Assembly: GCA_023974075.1 (NCBI GenBank)
Contig: CM043789.1
Coordinates: forward strand, 40,053,092 to 40,117,091
Source of the DNA: Chaenocephalus aceratus
Lineage: Eukaryota; Chordata; Actinopteri; Perciformes; Channichthyidae
Direction: 5' to 3'
DNA: 64,000 bases
The position numbers and the translations under genes are program-made. The notes under the pieces are model-generated. The model was not told the origin of the DNA. It worked only from the letters and a program-made list of their open reading frames with translations, and did no database searches. Below, piece by piece: positions 36,201 to 44,300 of the stretch (position 1 is its first letter; each line of letters starts with the position of its first letter).

Positions 36201-38978
36201 GAGGGGTAGGGTGGAGGGGGTGGTTTGGGATTGGGCCAGAGTTCCAGCTGCAGCGGCCAGATGTAGGCATTAAGCGCTCAGAGCCTCGGAGGAGCTGGCA
36301 TCGCTTGTGTTTGCTTTCAACCACAGCCAAAGTGTCTGTTTGACATGGTGCAGCTTGCAGCGCTCTGCAGTCTCCAGAGGAATATTTACGTTGATCCAAA
36401 AGCATTGACTTCTTTGTGTTTGTTCTGCTATCAGGAATCTCTCTTCAGATTAGGGCTGAATCAAATGCATTCATGTGGTTTTTAAGATGGATTTGTGGAA
36501 AGAAAACATTCAAAATACACATTGAGGTGTTTATTTGACTTACTTTCTCTATTTGCATCTCCAGATGTCTCCTAAATGCACCTCTTTTTAGCATTAGATA
36601 ATGCATAATTTGCTTTCAATGTAATGTAAAGTGTAGTATCTTTCTAAATGTATGACATTATTCATCTATTTTCTTATTAGTCTCAAAATGACTGAGTAGT
36701 GAATCTTATTGTAAAGGTTTTTACAGAGGTTTTTCGTCATACTATATCATTCGTAGTCAGATTTATTAACAACAATTTGTTCCTTAAACATGGCATTTAT
36801 TTTGTAATGGCTGTTGACAGTATGTTTTGATTTATGCAGTGATAACAAAGAGATATCCTATACTCCTATACATCTAATTGTTATTTCCTATCTCTTGTAT
36901 GAACTGGCCTGGCATTTGATATCCAGGTAATCCAAACTGAAAGTAATCAGGTCACAGTACTTTTATATTGTGTTACTGATAAAAACATTTAGCATAACTA
37001 ATAATTGTAAATGAATACATTACGTCCAAGTATAATATAATACATAAACTGTTTCTCCTGTGTTTCTCCTCTTGCAGAGTGTCTCTTCATCTTCCCCTGC
37101 CAGTGGAACTACAGGCCAGATCACTGTATGTACGGCAGTAATTGCAAAGGGGCCGAAAAGGAGGGCGTGTCTATTCTCCATGGCAACCGCGGAGTGTATC
37201 ACGACGACAAGCAGCCGGCATTCAAAGTAGTCTATGATGCAATATGTGATGTAAGTGTCATGTAATATAATCAGGGCCACAGCACAACAAGCGCTGTTAA
37301 AACGGCACATCGTTCTTTTTAGACCAAGGGAAAAAACTGAATAAAAACAAGGACTGCCATTATGATATAAAAAATGTTGTTAATACCTAATTTACATATT
37401 ACTGTACTCCCACCAGAGGAGCTGCTTAACGTCAGCAGATCTGGTGTGATAACAGGGAATCTGACACCTAGTTACAAAGAGACTGTGAAGGGAAATATGT
37501 AGGGGATTAAAAAGACATTTCAATGCAGAAGTACCGATCAAATATATGTAATAGCTCCAGGGTTTGAAATAATGGGCGGTATGAGCATTACAGCGAGAGT
37601 TAGTGACATCCCTAACATTTCTTCTTGTAATATAAGATGGAATAGAGACTGATGTTATACGTGCCGTAAGATATGAAAGGATAGTCATTTAGATCCAAAC
37701 CTTTTCCAATTATGTCTTACTCTCCTAAAATACCAATATATATTTCCTTTGCAACTTCATAAGAGATGTGTTTTTGAGCCAATCATCAAAGATAATACCT
37801 AAGATCTTATCGAGAGAATCATTTTCATTACATTTAATTTGCTGGGTTTTATTTTGCTGCTTGAAAATCATATAACTCTTATTAACATGACGGATAATTT
37901 ATCGCATTTTAACCAGACATTCATCCTCCTATCCATAACATTCTTAATACAGGTTTCTGCCAATGCTCATCTTTCGCTATAAGAAAAGTATTTATATAAA
38001 ATATAGATATGGAGTCCAAGATGGTTGGTTATTTAATACTGTCTGTGAAACATCTCAGAGCAGACATGTTACAGCAAACACAAACAGGTGTAACTTATCA
38101 CATTAACGATGTCTGATTTAAGAGGGTGTGTCAGTTCCAGGGTCCTGGTGTCATCCATCATTAATGCAATTAGTGACACCTGTGCTATTCCAGATCTGCT
38201 GTGAGGAGGTCTACTGATGCTAATGTATTGTGATGGTATATTATTTTTAAGTAAAAGCTTGACTTAGTATATAATTGGCTTTGATTCATTAGAGATGTAC
38301 ATTACATTTCATTAGGCAGACCCTTTCATCCTAAGCTGCTGACAATAGTAGCTGTAAAACAACGAATATACAAACAGCAAGAATTCTGTATGTACGTTAG
38401 CTTTCGGTGCGTGTGCATTGGATTGGAATAAAGTAAACATTTCATTAAAGACATCAGGATACAAACAAAGAAAAGTCGTTCCTCTGAAAAAGAGCATATT
38501 TGAGTGAATTCTCCCTTGCTTGCCTTAAACAATCTGGGTCAGTTTTTAAATTTAGAATTTGTTTTCTCCTGCGGTAGAGTCAGCCCCCCCCCTGCACCGC
38601 TGAGATAAGCCTCTTAAAGACGAGCTCGGTCATAATTTATGATTAATGCAAAACGCCAGCACCCCCCCCCCCCCACCCGACCGACCCCTGCTGCTGACGG
38701 GATGCGTAAATACCATTTAGTCTGTGATACGTTCCATTAAAAAAAAAAACTGAAATTGCTCATGGATGAGAACTGACACAGGACGATGTTCTCTGTTCCT
38801 GCAGTTTCCCTTCGAGGACAACATGTTCCAGTCGCTGTTCTACCCCATCCAGACCAAGTTCCTGGACACGGTCAACACCCTGTGTGGTCGCATTCCTCAG
38901 GTCTTCCTCAAGCAGATAGAGAAGACCATGAAGAAGGCGTTTGACGAGAAAGTGGTCCGACACGTCAGACACAACTGA
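10620..38978 (+). CDS. gxylt2: gxylt2, glucoside xylosyltransferase 2 (complete, 7 coding exons)
   Basis: Join 10620-10897, 22323-22521, 25154-25285, 33296-33547, 33863-33986, 37078-37250, 38805-38978: 1332 bases, 443 codons plus TGA, all in frame with GT-AG junctions. GT8-family type II membrane enzyme that adds xylose from UDP-xylose to O-glucose on Notch EGF repeats in the secretory pathway. Visible: cytosolic tail and membrane anchor at residues ~6-24; a charged Glu/Lys stem ~30-90; YVDTD metal/nucleotide-sugar motif at ~214-218; [13 protein letters not shown] at ~268-280; [10 protein letters not shown] in exon 5; [15 protein letters not shown] in exon 6; N-glycosylation sequons at N236 and N277. 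The C-terminus ([17 protein letters not shown]) matches GXYLT2 rather than GXYLT1, as do the neighbours shq1 and ppp4r2. The start at 10620 has a good context (ACCATGC) and gives the family's short tail before the anchor; the frame stays open upstream to 10356, which I read as 5'UTR. No lesion is seen. Confidence 0.95.
11374..11670. repeat. possible hAT-like remnant in gxylt2 intron 1
   Basis: Starts TAGGGTTGGGCACTGTATCG and contains AACCCTACGATATCG, reminiscent of fish hAT ends; ends are not clearly paired. Confidence 0.3.
13083..13655 (+). mobile_element. CR1/L2-clade LINE 3' fragment
   Basis: Encodes [40 protein letters not shown] and [17 protein letters not shown], a LINE C-terminus, then a 3'UTR ending GGCGCCCCCCAAAATAAATT with a (TTA)n tail. 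5'-truncated; a frame break follows SLIP. Confidence 0.85.
15190..15295 (+). mobile_element. LINE 3' tail with (TTA)n
   Basis: AAGCGCTATATAAATAAAAT followed by about 12 ATT/TTA triplets, the same tail type as at 13640 and 40470. Confidence 0.65.
15627..16290. mobile_element. piggyBac-type MITE (TTAA target)
   Basis: Ends AGTGGACCTATCATGC and the inverse of GCATGATAGGTCCCCT, flanked by TTAA on both sides (15623-15626, 16291-16294). 664 bp, no transposase. Confidence 0.75.
18255..19040 (+). mobile_element. tRNA-derived SINE split by a hAT
   Basis: After 18902 the sequence reads GTGGCTCAGTGGATAGTGTG (A box) and AAGTTCGAGTCCCAC (B box), then the GGGCAAGACACTTCACCCC body common in fish SINEs. 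Its 5' end (GAGGCTGTGGCTAA) lies left of the inserted hAT. Confidence 0.7.
18275..18901. mobile_element. hAT-type MITE inside the SINE
   Basis: Ends TAGGGCTGAACGATT and ATCGTGCAGCCCTA inverted. Flanks GTGGCTAA (18267-18274) and GTGGCTCA (18902-18909) are a 7/8 target duplication. 627 bp, no open transposase. Confidence 0.8.
19437..20415 (-). mobile_element. possible LTR-retroelement fragment (minus strand)
   Basis: On the minus strand the block starts TGTTAAGT, has ACTATAAAAGAGG (TATA box, 20313-20325) and AATAAA about 185 bp further (20132-20127), and can end ATTAACA at 19437, as an LTR would. No target duplication matches, and no second LTR or coding region is present. Confidence 0.35.
20778..20946. 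mobile_element. short hAT MITE, perfect 8-bp TSD
   Basis: TAGGGTTGCC... and the inverse of ...GGCATCCCTA bound 169 bp. GTCTAAAG is perfectly duplicated at 20770-20777 and 20947-20954. Confidence 0.85.
21627..21905 (-). mobile_element. LINE 3' tail (minus) with 13-bp tandem repeat
   Basis: Plus-strand TTACATTTAGCTGACGCTTT is the inverse of the tail at about 26980-27010. A 13-bp unit (TTAGCAATTCTTG) is repeated about four times at 21813-21864. Confidence 0.7.
22323..22521 (+). CDS. gxylt2: gxylt2 coding exon 2
   Basis: 199 bases after a TTTGTTTCAG acceptor. Encodes the start of the GT8 fold ([18 protein letters not shown]) through [16 protein letters not shown]. Donor GTAAGA, phase 0. Confidence 0.93.
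23796..24411. mobile_element. PIF/Harbinger-type MITE, copy 1
   Basis: Perfect 21-base inverted ends beginning CGGTACGTCCACACAGCAGC, flanked by TAA at 23793-23795 and 24412-24414. 616 bp, with an internal (TA)n at 24239-24259. No transposase. Confidence 0.85.
24774..24838. repeat. (CA)n microsatellite
   Basis: About 32 uninterrupted AC/CA dinucleotides in gxylt2 intron 2. Confidence 0.95.
25154..25285 (+). CDS. gxylt2: gxylt2 coding exon 3
   Basis: 132 bases, 44 whole codons, [20 protein letters not shown] to CAAQRLFLP. Acceptor TTCCAG, donor GTAAGG. Confidence 0.93.
26598..27018 (+). mobile_element. LINE 3' fragment inside the MITE
   Basis: Encodes [51 protein letters not shown], a LINE C-terminus. 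The 3' end TTTGGATAAAAGCGTCAGCT carries a (TGTAA)n tail. Contains the hairpin at 26771-26861. Confidence 0.8.
26771..26861. repeat. 43-bp inverted repeat with 5-base loop
   Basis: Arms 26771-26813 and 26819-26861 differ at three positions only, all A-C in the plus-strand fold (G-U wobble in the minus-strand fold). Loop ATCTA. Confidence 0.85.
27255..27292. repeat. (AT)n microsatellite
   Basis: About 19 TA dinucleotides. Confidence 0.9.
28063..28090. repeat. (GT)n microsatellite
   Basis: About 14 GT dinucleotides in gxylt2 intron 3. Confidence 0.85.
28858..29283. mobile_element. GGTACC-ended DNA element, copy 1 (3' end lost)
   Basis: Begins GGTACCACTTTACAATAAGA like copy 2 and shares AATCATTAAGAACCATTTAT and CTCACTATTTGGCAAGC with it. 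Ends abruptly at TATTGGTAAACC without the closing terminal repeat. Confidence 0.65.
29619..29938. mobile_element. GGTACC-ended DNA element, copy 2
   Basis: GGTACCACTTTACAATAAGA at the left is exactly inverted at the right (29919-29938). 320 bp. No clear target duplication at the GGTACC boundary. Confidence 0.75.
30438..30640. repeat. possible hAT remnant
   Basis: Starts CTAGGGCTGCTAGATTATGG, similar to AGGGCTG-type hAT ends elsewhere in the window. No right end found. Confidence 0.3.
30747..31188. mobile_element. PIF/Harbinger-type MITE, copy 2 (inverted, truncated)
   Basis: Starts CGGAGCGTCCACACTACAGC after TAA and runs as the inverse of copy 1 through the ATATATAT core to GGTTTGATTGGCTACGGC. 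The far terminal repeat is missing. Confidence 0.7.
31930..32600 (-). mobile_element. probable LINE 3' end (minus strand), degraded
   Basis: Plus strand begins CAAACCTTTATTTAGACAGA, whose inverse resembles a LINE tail ending in TAAATAAAGG. No conserved protein motif survives, so this rests on tail resemblance. Confidence 0.4.
32838..33134. mobile_element. MITE with TA target duplication
   Basis: CCGTACTTTTCGGACTATA at the left and its exact inverse TATAGTCCGAAAAGTACGG at the right, TA on each side. 297 bp, GC-rich centre. Looks like a Tc1/mariner-type MITE and ends only 160 bp before gxylt2 exon 4. Confidence 0.75.
33296..33547 (+). CDS. gxylt2: gxylt2 coding exon 4 (catalytic DTD motif)
   Basis: 252 bases, 84 whole codons. 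Holds [13 protein letters not shown] (the GT8 DxD) and [13 protein letters not shown], with two N-glycosylation sequons. Acceptor TTTACAG, donor GTAAGG. Confidence 0.95.
33863..33986 (+). CDS. gxylt2: gxylt2 coding exon 5
   Basis: 124 bases, [20 protein letters not shown] through [16 protein letters not shown]. Acceptor TATTTCAG, donor GTACGG, phase 1. Confidence 0.94.
34440..35509. mobile_element. DNA transposon-like element
   Basis: AGGGCTGCAGTCGGATAGT at the left is roughly inverted at the right (ACTATTCGACTTCAGCCTA). TCCTAAG / CTTAGGA motifs recur near both ends. No target duplication confirmed. Confidence 0.5.
35528..36237. mobile_element. DNA transposon-like element with CCCTACCCC ends
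   Basis: GGCCCATTCCCAAACC at the left and GGTTTGGGATTGGGCC at the right, each followed inward by repeats of CACCCTACCCC or its inverse. 710 bp. No target duplication identified. Confidence 0.6.
37078..37250 (+). CDS. gxylt2: gxylt2 coding exon 6
   Basis: 173 bases, [20 protein letters not shown] through [15 protein letters not shown], with conserved cysteines and the His-Gly-Asn motif of the GT8 active site. Acceptor CTTGCAG, donor GTAAGT. Confidence 0.94.
37251..38804 (+). other. gxylt2 intron 6
   Basis: 1.55 kb. A degraded minus-strand segment (about 37690-37920) reads [14 protein letters not shown] in one frame; origin not recognised. 38297-38350 resembles the LINE tail at 21627. C runs at 38664-38675. 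Confidence 0.55.
38805..38978 (+). CDS. gxylt2: gxylt2 coding exon 7 and stop
   Basis: 174 bases including TGA. Encodes [19 protein letters not shown] through VRHVRHN. Acceptor TTCCTGCAG. Confidence 0.94.
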   Translation, partial: FPFEDNMFQSLFYPIQTKFLDTVNTLCGRIPQVFLKQIEKTMKKAFDEKVVRHVRHN

Positions 38979-39908
38979 TGGAGAAACTGTTTTATTCTGA
39001 CCGCACAGAGGACCAGGTTGCTTCGTCTCTCAGCACTTATGTGTTCCTGGAAAGTTATTGTGAAATCATGGTATGGGTAATAATAAGCCTATGTATACGG
39101 AGAAGCATACAGTGCTGGTCAGTGGTGCCGTAGAATAGGTTTGCCTTATTGCCGTCTTAATACATCTCAGTTATGTACGATGAAATGCATGTTGAAAAGT
39201 GAACAAAAAAAGACTGCACATTTTTGTTTTTTTAAATCAAGAATTATAAGCTCTTCATCTTGAGTGTAGTCTAAAACCGAAATGTATGACGTACTTGTTT
39301 ATCTATCTTATTTTTTATTTCCTCATTGACATACACTACACAGAGCCGACGTTGGACTTTGGAAAGCTTTACTACATGAAGTAGTAGATTCATAAACCAC
39401 TCCTCTCAAATCATGTGAAGGTTTTACCAGCAAATAACTTGAAATGTGAGCATGTGTGAATGGGAAGAGTTCACGGTCTGTTCTGCGGCTGCCAAATGCC
39501 ACTGACGGTATTACGTACAGCACAAAAAAGAAGAAATACAGACTTTTATATAACAAACCGAATGTTAAAATGCACTTTCAGAATGATATTATTAGGACTG
39601 GATGGTTGTGTGTTTGCAACATGTCCACATTAGATGCTACACTGTCTTGAGTTAATCAAAACCAAAAGTGCTAGCATTTAAATATAGTGACAGCTGATTA
39701 TGTGCCATATAAATATTCATGTCTGCCATGTTTACTATTACAAGAAATGAGTGGTATAGGTGGGTGAGTGTCATAGTTTTTAATATGATGTATGGTCTGT
39801 TGTGAACACATGGATTTTAGCAGCATTACTTTCAATGTGGTGTAATGATCTAAATATATCATTTAAACTGGAAACTGAAAATGGCTGTACAGTCAACATG
39901 TGTTTCTA

Positions 39909-39914
39909 AATAAA
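39909..39914 (+). terminator. gxylt2 polyadenylation signal
   Basis: AATAAA about 930 bases after the gxylt2 stop, followed by T/G-containing sequence. It is the first canonical signal in a 3'UTR free of recognised repeats. Confidence 0.6.
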
Positions 39915-40384
39915 TCAATGCAATGTACTGAGTCTCATTTACATATGTATACCATTTACGGGGATTGAAATACACCAAAGCAAGGCATTCTTGTCACCAA
40001 TGTATTCTTATAATGCAAGGAGGTAAGTCCAATTTTAAATGTGATTCTAGATAACAATACAGAAGATTTGTCTTGAAATAAGTTTCTTAATTTGTATTGT
40101 TTGGTTTAAATAATAACATGTTCTTGTTATGATGATTACTTCATAAAAAGCATCACACAAATGTGTAGTTTTGATGAATATCAACAAATGTTTATGAAAC
40201 TAAACTTCCTGCTGTATGTGTTTCACTACTGGCTCTTATAAGTTATATATGTTTTATGTTTGAGGAAAATGATAGTCACCCAGTTAGACGCCTTAAGGGA
40301 TTTTAAATAATTGCAGTCATTGTGTTGTTGTTCTTGAGTCCATGCCAACAGCGTTGTGGACAGCATATTAGCAAAACCAATAAT

Positions 40385-40946
40385 CAGTGGTGTCATGTAT
40401 TGAAGTACATTTACTCAAGTACTGTAATTAAGTATTACGTAAGCTTTGAAAGGCGCCCATAAATAAAATGCATTATTATTATTATTAAGTAGGATTTACG
40501 AGGTGCTTGTACTTTACTCAAGTATTTCCATTGTATGCTACTTAATACTTTTACTCCACTTCATTTTGGCAGCCAATATTGTATTTTTTACTTTACTACA
40601 TTTATTAAGCAAAATGAGCTACTTGTTACTTTACATATTCAGATTATAAAATAATACCACAAATGTACTAAAACATAAACTATGATATGAAATGATAGGT
40701 TAAGATATCGAGCATCACAATAAAGTAATTAAATGAGCTCCAACTTTACCAGCTGTGATGAACACATTAATTGAGATTATTTATAGTCCAGTTAATTAAT
40801 ATGCTAAAATGGGACATTACGCACAATAAGTACTTTTACTTTGGTATGTTAAGTATATTTTGATGCCAATACTTTTGTAACCAATTATTTATACACTGCA
40901 GTATACTTTTACTTAAGTCAAATATCTGACTATTTCTTCCACCTTG
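40385..40946. mobile_element. hAT-type MITE with LINE tail inserted
   Basis: Starts CAGTGGTG and ends TTCTTCCACCTTG. Flanks CCAATAAT (40377-40384) and CCAATAGT (40947-40954) are a 7/8 target duplication. Internal ACTTTTACTT/AAGTACT repeats. A LINE tail (GAAAGGCGCCCATAAATAAA plus (TTA)n) sits at about 40443-40487. Confidence 0.65.
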
Positions 40947-41189
40947 CCAATAGTACAGACTTAAGAGCAAGCTCTTAGTAATAGTCAAGTATATTGGGTT
41001 CTAATATTTTAAACTGTTTAATTCATGTACTCAGGTAGCATAGAGGGAGTGAACAGATGTGTCAGAGATATAACATATACAGTCATATATGTCTTTTTTG
41101 ATGTAAGCCTACTTGTATTCATGTCTCAGCTATAATTACATTTATTTAAATCAATTATTCCACATAGATACTTCCTCCATGAGGCTCTG

Positions 41190-41333
41190 TTGCTCGCCTG
41201 TTGCCGAACAGGCAGTGACCTCACGGCGCCATATTAAAATGCTCCCTCCTCTTTGCCTGTGAGATCGTAGCTTAGCAGCAGCAGCTAGCCGCCAGTCTGC
41301 TTTTTACATCCACTGACAGAGGGCAACGCCGTG
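41190..41333 (+). promoter_or_regulatory. ppp4r2 promoter / 5'UTR
   Basis: GC-rich sequence just before the ppp4r2 ATG. It contains the hyphenated palindrome GCCTGTT-gccg-AACAGGC (41196-41213), GTGACCTCA, and GGCGCCATATT, with no TATA box near it. Consistent with a housekeeping promoter. Confidence 0.45.
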
Positions 41334-41367
41334 ATGGAGATCGACTCGCTTCAAGAGGCGCTCCGAG
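41334..41367 (+). CDS. ppp4r2: ppp4r2 coding exon 1
   Basis: 34 bases, [11 protein letters not shown] plus one base. ATG in context GCCGTGATGG. Donor GTCACT is weak after the G. Joins exon 2 to give LRDFDKKA. Confidence 0.85.
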
Positions 41368-44300
41368 GTCACTTCACTTTATTTCGATAGGTTTTGTGCT
41401 TACTGAGACAACGCTGTATATGTCTGCTTCCGCTAAACGTTGTATAATAGAAAACAAACGGAGTGTTGCTCAAAGGCTAATGCCGCTAGCTAGTTGCTAA
41501 TGCTAACAAGCTGTTACACGGAAATGCTTAGCTGTCTGTGCCAATGCATTAGCCAAGGGAACACAAATAACTAAATTATGATGCGTTACGTTATCCTTAG
41601 TTCTTCGTGTATATTTATTTACTGTCATTATTTTATTAAACCTGCTGACACATATTTTGAGGGAAATAACTACCAAGTGCCACCGGCTAATGGTGGACTA
41701 CTGTTTGCCGGTTGTAGCTAACTAAACATGCTAACTAGTGTGCTAAACTTCAAGCTAGCAAGCTATCAAGCTAGACGTATAGCACCCATTAGCCCGCTGC
41801 GTTATGTAAATAGCTAACGTTAATTGGACAATTTGATCCTATTCAGCCAGGGTGTCGCCTCCTAATAAGCTTAATTGTGTTGGTTAAATGTAAAACATCC
41901 TAGCCTTTTAGCCGAGTTATCGAACATGTAGCTAGGTTAAATCAGAGCCTGTCTATCTCTGTTCAGGCTAGTTTTTAAAGAAATGTTGGGTTGTTTTCGT
42001 TGTTCCCACGTAATGTAAGTTTGTTTTCTCTCCTCAGATTTCGATAAGAAAGCAAAGACGGAGGAATGTCCTCTTCTGGAGCAGTTTCTATGTCATATTG
42101 CCAAGACAGGAGAGACATTGTAAGTGAACATAGCAGGCCTGATAAATTCTCCCCACACTAACGTTACTACTGCTACTACACCACACACATGAACACATAC
42201 GCAGACCAGAGGTGCACTCGGACCATGTTCTTAAGTAAAAGTAGAAGTAATAGAGTGTAGGAATACTCTGTTACAAGTTCAATCAAAATGTTACTCGAGT
42301 CAAAGTACAAAAGTATGGGCTTCAAAATAAACGTAAAGTACCGATAGTAAAAGTACTCTTTATGCATATTTCAATGACTATGTAATATGTTTGGATACTA
42401 CTTATCAATGCATTCATATATTATCAAAGCTGGTAGAGGTGGAGCTAATTTTTAGTCACTGTGTATACTACAGGGTACCTTGTGGATTTACTCCAGATGT
42501 AACTGAGTCTTATTGAAGTGTTGTTTATATTTCACATCATTAATAAAACATCTGCAAAGTCACTAACGGTATTATATACATGTAGTGGTGTAAAAGTACA
42601 TGAGTTACCTCAGAATTGTAGTTGAGTAGAAGTACAACATTTGCAAAAAGAAAAATCTTAGTTTGTTGTGCATTTTATTTGTTATGTCAACTGTATTTTC
42701 ATGCCTCTTCTTAATTAATGTCCCCATAGCCAATGCGACATCCACACCAGCATAGAAAATAGGATCTTGATGTGAACAGCAGTGAGCGACACAAGGCATT
42801 GTGGGACTTTAAGACATGGATTTGAAGCTACGGTAGTGACAAAATGACAGGCTTCGGCTGGGAGTCAAGAGGGATGGGAAATACGGTTTTACATTAAATT
42901 AAAGAAAATGACACCTATTGATTACAAATGCTTATGTTGTCCTTAATTAGTTCCTTTTTCCTTTCTATGTTATACGTTACAATAGGTGAACTGGAAGGTA
43001 AATGAAGACCGCTAGCTAACATTAGCCCTTTAGCTTTCACAGATTTGGCTTTAACATCATATTAACTTCTAATACCTGTTTTTTCTATAACATTAGGGCA
43101 CCGCTAAAAAGTTGTGATGGCACCTGTTGGTGTTGTTATGATTGCTGTTAGCATGGTAACTAACTGACCACCCTAATCTGTGATGATATATCTGTTTGGC
43201 TGTCTATTCAAACATGCTGTCAGTGTGCCAACCTAGCCATTTTAGCATTTAACAGCAGTGCACTCAATGCACTTGTAAGATAGTGTTGTATAACTGTTTT
43301 TTTTCTCTGTCGCAAACATGTGCTAGAGTTTGAAAGTGAATGTAAACAACAAGGGATGACCTGAAACATGGGGACAACTTTGCAAAATGCAGTGGGCCAT
43401 GCCTTGTTTTCTCCTACTCCTATATGTTTTTCTCCAACATGGCAAGTTTTTCGATCTATTATAATGTGTCATACCAAATGTGTTGAGCCTTTTTTTTGTT
43501 GCTTACCTTTTAACTCCAGGGTGCAATGGACTCAATTCAAGAACTACTTCCTGTTTAAATTGGAGAATGTGCTGGATGACTTCAGAGCCTCGGCGCCTGA
43601 GCAAAGAGGTCCTGCAAATCCAAATGTCGAGTCAATTCCATTCGAAGATATGAAGGAGAGAATCCTGAAAATTGTCAAGGGATACGAGGGGTATGTGAAC
43701 ATCTTTAGTAGTCGATTTTGATGACAGTAATGGTGTCTGGTTGACTGTAGGGAGATGCAAACCAGATTGTGCATGTTTTGTTCCCCATGACCAACACATG
43801 CAATCTGTTGCTGTCCTCTAGGATTGCTGTCTTCAAATCAAGTTTTGTTTTTCATCTTTCAGGTTTATATTGAGGTTTTTGAATGTTTGTTGTCCTGCTT
43901 TTTCAAATTTATAATTAGGGTGCGTTCACACCAGCCTTTTATTGTCCGGTTGAATCGAACCCTGGTGCGTCTAGCCGCTTGGTGCGGTTCATTTGGGTCG
44001 GTGTGAACGCCAGTCCGAGACCTCTAAAGTGAACTAAACAACCGGACTCTGGTCCGCCTAAAAGAGGTGGTCTCGGAGCGCTTGCTAGTGAACTCTGGAG
44101 CGGTTCATCGCTGGTGTGAACGCAGTCCGCACCAAAACATAGGAAGCGCAGTATTACGTGTCACAAGAACGCGGATGTCATCAAAAATCTTTAGCGAAAA
44201 GGTCTTTCAAGACATCCGCGGTTGTTCAGTTAAAGAGTGAAGCAGAATGAAGTGTTGAAGAGTGTCGTGTAAAGTAAAAAATGCTCCGTCAACTACATAA

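Larger units (their letters stand above)
33987..37077 (+). other. gxylt2 intron 5
   Basis: 3.1 kb with two terminal-inverted-repeat elements (34440-35509, 35528-36237). 36250-37070 is AT-rich with nothing recognised. Confidence 0.75.
38979..41189 (+). other. gxylt2 3'UTR and gxylt2-ppp4r2 spacer
   Basis: About 930 bp of 3'UTR to the AATAAA at 39909, then AT-rich intergenic DNA holding the hAT element at 40385-40946. No further exon seen. Confidence 0.6.

Noticed and set aside
10620..38978. Calling the xylosyltransferase gxylt1
   Set aside because: The C-terminal exon ([17 protein letters not shown]) and the flanking shq1 and ppp4r2 fit GXYLT2.
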